A stretch of 47,051 bases of DNA from an uncultured Lachnospiraceae bacterium. Its GTDB lineage: Bacteria > Bacillota > Clostridia > Lachnospirales > Lachnospiraceae. The translations under genes and the position numbers were made by a program. Each line of letters opens with the position of its first letter. The first letter of the stretch is position 1. Positions 45,441-47,051 of the stretch are shown piece after piece. The notes under the pieces were generated by a model that was given only the letters and a program-made list of their open reading frames with translations, ran no database searches and was not told the DNA's origin. The stretch covers positions 1 to 47,051 of the forward strand of contig CAMJHQ010000026.1 of the NCBI GenBank assembly GCA_946405625.1. Reading direction: 5' to 3'.

Positions 45441-45481
45441 AATGAACAAAAACAGTCCCGTATAGAAAATACACGGGACTG
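45441..45481 (-). terminator. Terminator of the rpsF-ssb-rpsR operon
   Basis: Perfect 9-bp arms CAGTCCCGT/ACGGGACTG (45453-45461, 45473-45481) followed on the minus strand by TTTTTGTTCATT. It is a canonical intrinsic terminator 34 nt behind the rpsR stop. Confidence 0.92.
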
Positions 45482-45514
45482 TAATGATATCAATTATTAA
45501 ACTGACTGAATAGA

Positions 45515-45781
45515 TTACTCTACTACGTAAGGGATAAGAGCGATCTGTCTTGCTCTCTTAAGAGCAACTGTAAGCTCTCTCTGATGCTTAGCGCAGTTAC
45601 CTGTAATTCTTCTAGGAAGGATCTTTCCTCTCTCAGAGATATACTTTCTGAGTAAGTTTACATCCTTGTAATCTATAACCTGATCCTTCTCTGCACAGAA
45701 TACACAAACTTTCTTTCTTCTATGCATCGGTCTTCTTCTCATAGGAGCGGCACCGGCCTGCTCTGACTTATTAAAAGGCAT
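45515..45781 (-). CDS. rpsR: 30S ribosomal protein S18
   Basis: 88 residues, usual for the family. The stretch [20 protein letters not shown] and the later [20 protein letters not shown] are diagnostic. The CxxC plus a third Cys and a His suggest the zinc-binding (C+) version common in Clostridia. S18 binds S6 on the 30S platform. AGGAGG lies at a normal distance before the ATG, 17 nt behind ssb. Confidence 0.97.
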   Translation of the reverse strand: MPFNKSEQAGAAPMRRRPMHRRKKVCVFCAEKDQVIDYKDVNLLRKYISERGKILPRRITGNCAKHQRELTVALKRARQIALIPYVVE

Positions 45782-45798
45782 TTCTAATTCCTCCTCTT

Positions 45799-46263
45799 CT
45801 ACTTAAATGGAAGGTCGTTTTCAATACCGGTCGGAATATTCATAAATCCGTCTGCACTTGCGTCTGAAGGACTACCTGCCGGCTGCTGAGGCTGATAAGA
45901 TGAACCCTCAGAACCAGAAGAAGCATTCTTGCTCTCTGCGAACTCCTGCTCTTCAACAACAACGTCTGTTGTATAAACCTTCTGTCCTTCTTTATTGGTA
46001 TAAGAACCTGTCTGAATACGGCCTGTAATTGCAATCTTGGTACCCTGATGTAAGTACTTCTCTGCAAACTCACCCTGCTTACCGAATGCTACACATCCGA
46101 TGAAATCAGCAGTCTGCTCGCTTCCATCCTGTCCACGTCTTGCAACTCTTCTATCAACTGCAAGAGTATATCTTGCTATACACATCTGATCCCCATTTTG
46201 ACCCTGAGAATATCTTACATCCGGATTTCTCGTAAGTCGACCCATCAAAATTACTTTATTCAT
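45799..46263 (-). CDS. ssb: Single-stranded DNA-binding protein
   Basis: 154 residues: an OB fold (about 1-108, [19 protein letters not shown]) and a flexible Gln/Ser/Pro tail. It coats single-stranded DNA and recruits repair and replication proteins through its C-terminal tip. Here the tip reads ENDLPFK with the stop right after Lys, while the usual tip ends in Phe (DDIPF). That extra Lys is unusual because the terminal Phe carboxylate normally docks into partners. It is in the classic rpsF-ssb-rpsR order. Confidence 0.96.
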   Translation of the reverse strand: MNKVILMGRLTRNPDVRYSQGQNGDQMCIARYTLAVDRRVARRGQDGSEQTADFIGCVAFGKQGEFAEKYLHQGTKIAITGRIQTGSYTNKEGQKVYTTDVVVEEQEFAESKNASSGSEGSSYQPQQPAGSPSDASADGFMNIPTGIENDLPFK

Positions 46264-46289
46264 TATTAGACACCCCCTAAATGAAAAAC

Positions 46290-46577
46290 TTAAGCGTCCT
46301 GTCTAACAATTAAGAATCTGATGACAGAATCCATGATACGAAGCTTCTTCTCGATACGAGCAGGAGCATCTACCGGACCCTCGAAAGTTATGAAGTAGTA
46401 GTATCCTTCCTTCATATCCTGGATCTCGTAAGCCATTCTCTTCTTACCCTGATCGTCAACATTGACTACAGAGCCCTGGTATCTGTCAACATATGACTTT
46501 ACCTTCTCGAGAGCGGCATTTCTCTGGTCGTCATCAATCCTTGTGCTGACAACTAACGCGATCTCATACTTATTCAT
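46290..46577 (-). CDS. rpsF: 30S ribosomal protein S6
   Basis: 95 residues from ATG 46577, preceded by AAGGAGG with eight bases between; a GTG three codons earlier overlaps the Shine-Dalgarno and is rejected. MNKYEIALVVSTRIDDDQRN and the EGYYYFITFEGPVDAPARIE core are typical S6. It pairs with S18 on the ribosome. In many bacteria the S6:S18 pair represses this operon through its leader, and a structured element sits just upstream here. Confidence 0.97.
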   Translation of the reverse strand: MNKYEIALVVSTRIDDDQRNAALEKVKSYVDRYQGSVVNVDDQGKKRMAYEIQDMKEGYYYFITFEGPVDAPARIEKKLRIMDSVIRFLIVRQDA

Positions 46578-46604
46578 CTCTTGCACCTCCTTATGGACTA
46601 TTTG

Positions 46605-46710
46605 GGTTCTTCATAAAACACAGCTTATGGATAGCATTCGCCACGGACTTTCGTCCGAAACTGCAGTGCATTAATAGGATAAAACACTGTCTCATCCCTG
46701 TTGAAGAACC
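46605..46710 (-). promoter_or_regulatory. Structured leader upstream of rpsF (possible autoregulatory element)
   Basis: A 9-bp closing stem GGTTCTTCA/TGAAGAACC (46702-46710 and 46605-46613) encloses about 90 nt. Within it are a CGGAC/GTCCG hairpin with a GAAA tetraloop (46644-46657) and a GGATGAGA/TTTTATCC hairpin with wobble pairs (about 46676-46696). It ends about 20 nt before the rpsF Shine-Dalgarno, where S6:S18-binding leaders are found in other bacteria. I could not match the published S6:S18 motif with certainty. Confidence 0.5.
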
Positions 46711-46732
46711 AAGGATATTAAATATATCACAG

Positions 46733-46761
46733 AAAAACCCCGAGAGAGAACTCTCTCAGGG
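46733..46761 (-). terminator. Terminator behind tRNA-Phe
   Basis: A 10-bp stem CCCTGAGAGA/TCTCTCGGGG (one G-U pair, GTTC loop) at 46738-46761, followed on the minus strand by TTTTTCTG. Canonical intrinsic terminator directly behind the tRNA gene. Confidence 0.93.
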
Positions 46762-46765
46762 TTAG

Positions 46766-46838
<73 letters not shown>

Positions 46839-46853
46839 GAATGACTTTGATAA

Positions 46854-46986
46854 GTAAATCGCTAAGTGAGTTAAAACAGACTGTGCAAGCTTGCTTGCTA
46901 AAGGCTGTTATAACGAACGTAAGTAGATTTGCTTTAGCGAATCTACGGTCATCGGCGAAATGAAATGGAGCCGATGGGCGATTTAC
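46854..46986 (-). repeat. Multi-hairpin element between two tRNA genes
   Basis: A 9-bp closing stem GTAAATCGC/GCGATTTAC (46854-46862, 46978-46986) encloses three hairpins: GTTAAAACAG/CTGTTATAAC (about 46870-46913), GTAGATT/AATCTAC (46924-46930, 46940-46946) and CATCGGC/GCCGATG (46950-46956, 46970-46976). It fills almost the entire tRNA spacer. It could be a processing signal, a small RNA or a palindromic repeat; no gene is seen. Confidence 0.6.
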
Positions 46987-46998
46987 GAACTACCTTAG

Positions 46999-47051
46999 TA
47001 GCGGGGATAGGATTTGAACCTATGACCTTCGGGTTATGAGCCCGACGAGCT
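46999..47051 (-). tRNA. tRNA-Met (CAT), probably initiator, 5' part beyond window
   Basis: The T-arm (ATAGG, TTCAAAT, CCTAT), variable loop and anticodon arm TCGGG-CTCATAA-CCCGA are complete; the D-arm and acceptor 5' strand are cut off by the window end. Three consecutive G-C pairs (GGG/CCC) in the anticodon stem are the initiator hallmark. The acceptor 3' strand is CCCCGCT with A73; CCA is not encoded. Confidence 0.85.

Noticed and set aside
45198-45449. Minus-strand frame of 83 codons upstream of dapF
   Set aside because: Overlaps the dapF start in another frame, is very AT-rich, and shows no family features or ribosome site.

Overview
The window looks like chromosomal DNA of a low-to-mid-GC Gram-positive anaerobe of the Clostridia, most likely a Lachnospiraceae of the Butyrivibrio/Lachnospira type. 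This rests on gene content: T-box-controlled aspS next to gatCAB, a zinc-type S18, GGAGG-type ribosome binding sites, and very large secreted proteins with choline-binding-type repeats. The species is an inference. Every gene I can support lies on the minus strand, so the window is read from high to low coordinates.

Right end (47051-45440): a partial initiator tRNA-Met, tRNA-Phe with its terminator, and the rpsF-ssb-rpsR operon ending in a strong terminator. Next (45256-31011): a run of nine genes with mostly short gaps or 4-nt overlaps: dapF, a CAP protein, a GH5 glucanase, an NlpC/P60 hydrolase, wzm-like and wzt-like exporter genes, a WbdD-like methyltransferase/kinase, an amidase/glucosaminidase autolysin and rmlA. 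It makes, exports and probably caps a surface glycan, and interleaves secreted enzymes with that machinery.

Middle (30805-25164): three more secreted proteins (DUF5648 + NlpC/P60-like, CAP, SGNH hydrolase). Together with the four secreted enzymes of the run, they make seven proteins that share an unusual repeat of about 95 residues, built of two half-units and present three times in each protein (three and a half in the autolysin). I regard this three-fold array as the most interesting item: it resembles in logic the three-fold SLH or CWB2 surface anchors, but is neither in sequence.

Then (25151-17623): an Asp-type T-box leader, aspS, a 139-nt near-palindromic element, gatC-gatA-gatB, a family 2 glycosyltransferase and an LCP (LytR-CpsA-Psr) protein that probably attaches glycan to peptidoglycan.

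Left third (17557-4464): three giant secreted proteins (1871, 1003 and 1319 residues) ending in choline-binding-type (GW/YYF) repeats. The 1871-residue gene has a perfect consensus promoter and a leader that looks like a transcription attenuator; the 1003-residue gene has a long leader hairpin that covers a GGAGG. Finally (4405-1): a glycan operon with a DUF1972 glycosyltransferase, a capsular-synthesis glycosyltransferase, a LicD protein and, after a terminator-like hairpin, a pyruvyltransferase cut by the window edge. LicD proteins often attach phosphocholine, which would fit the neighbouring choline-binding-type repeats. The window thus seems to hold two parallel ways of holding proteins on a glycan-coated surface, plus the enzymes that build the glycans.
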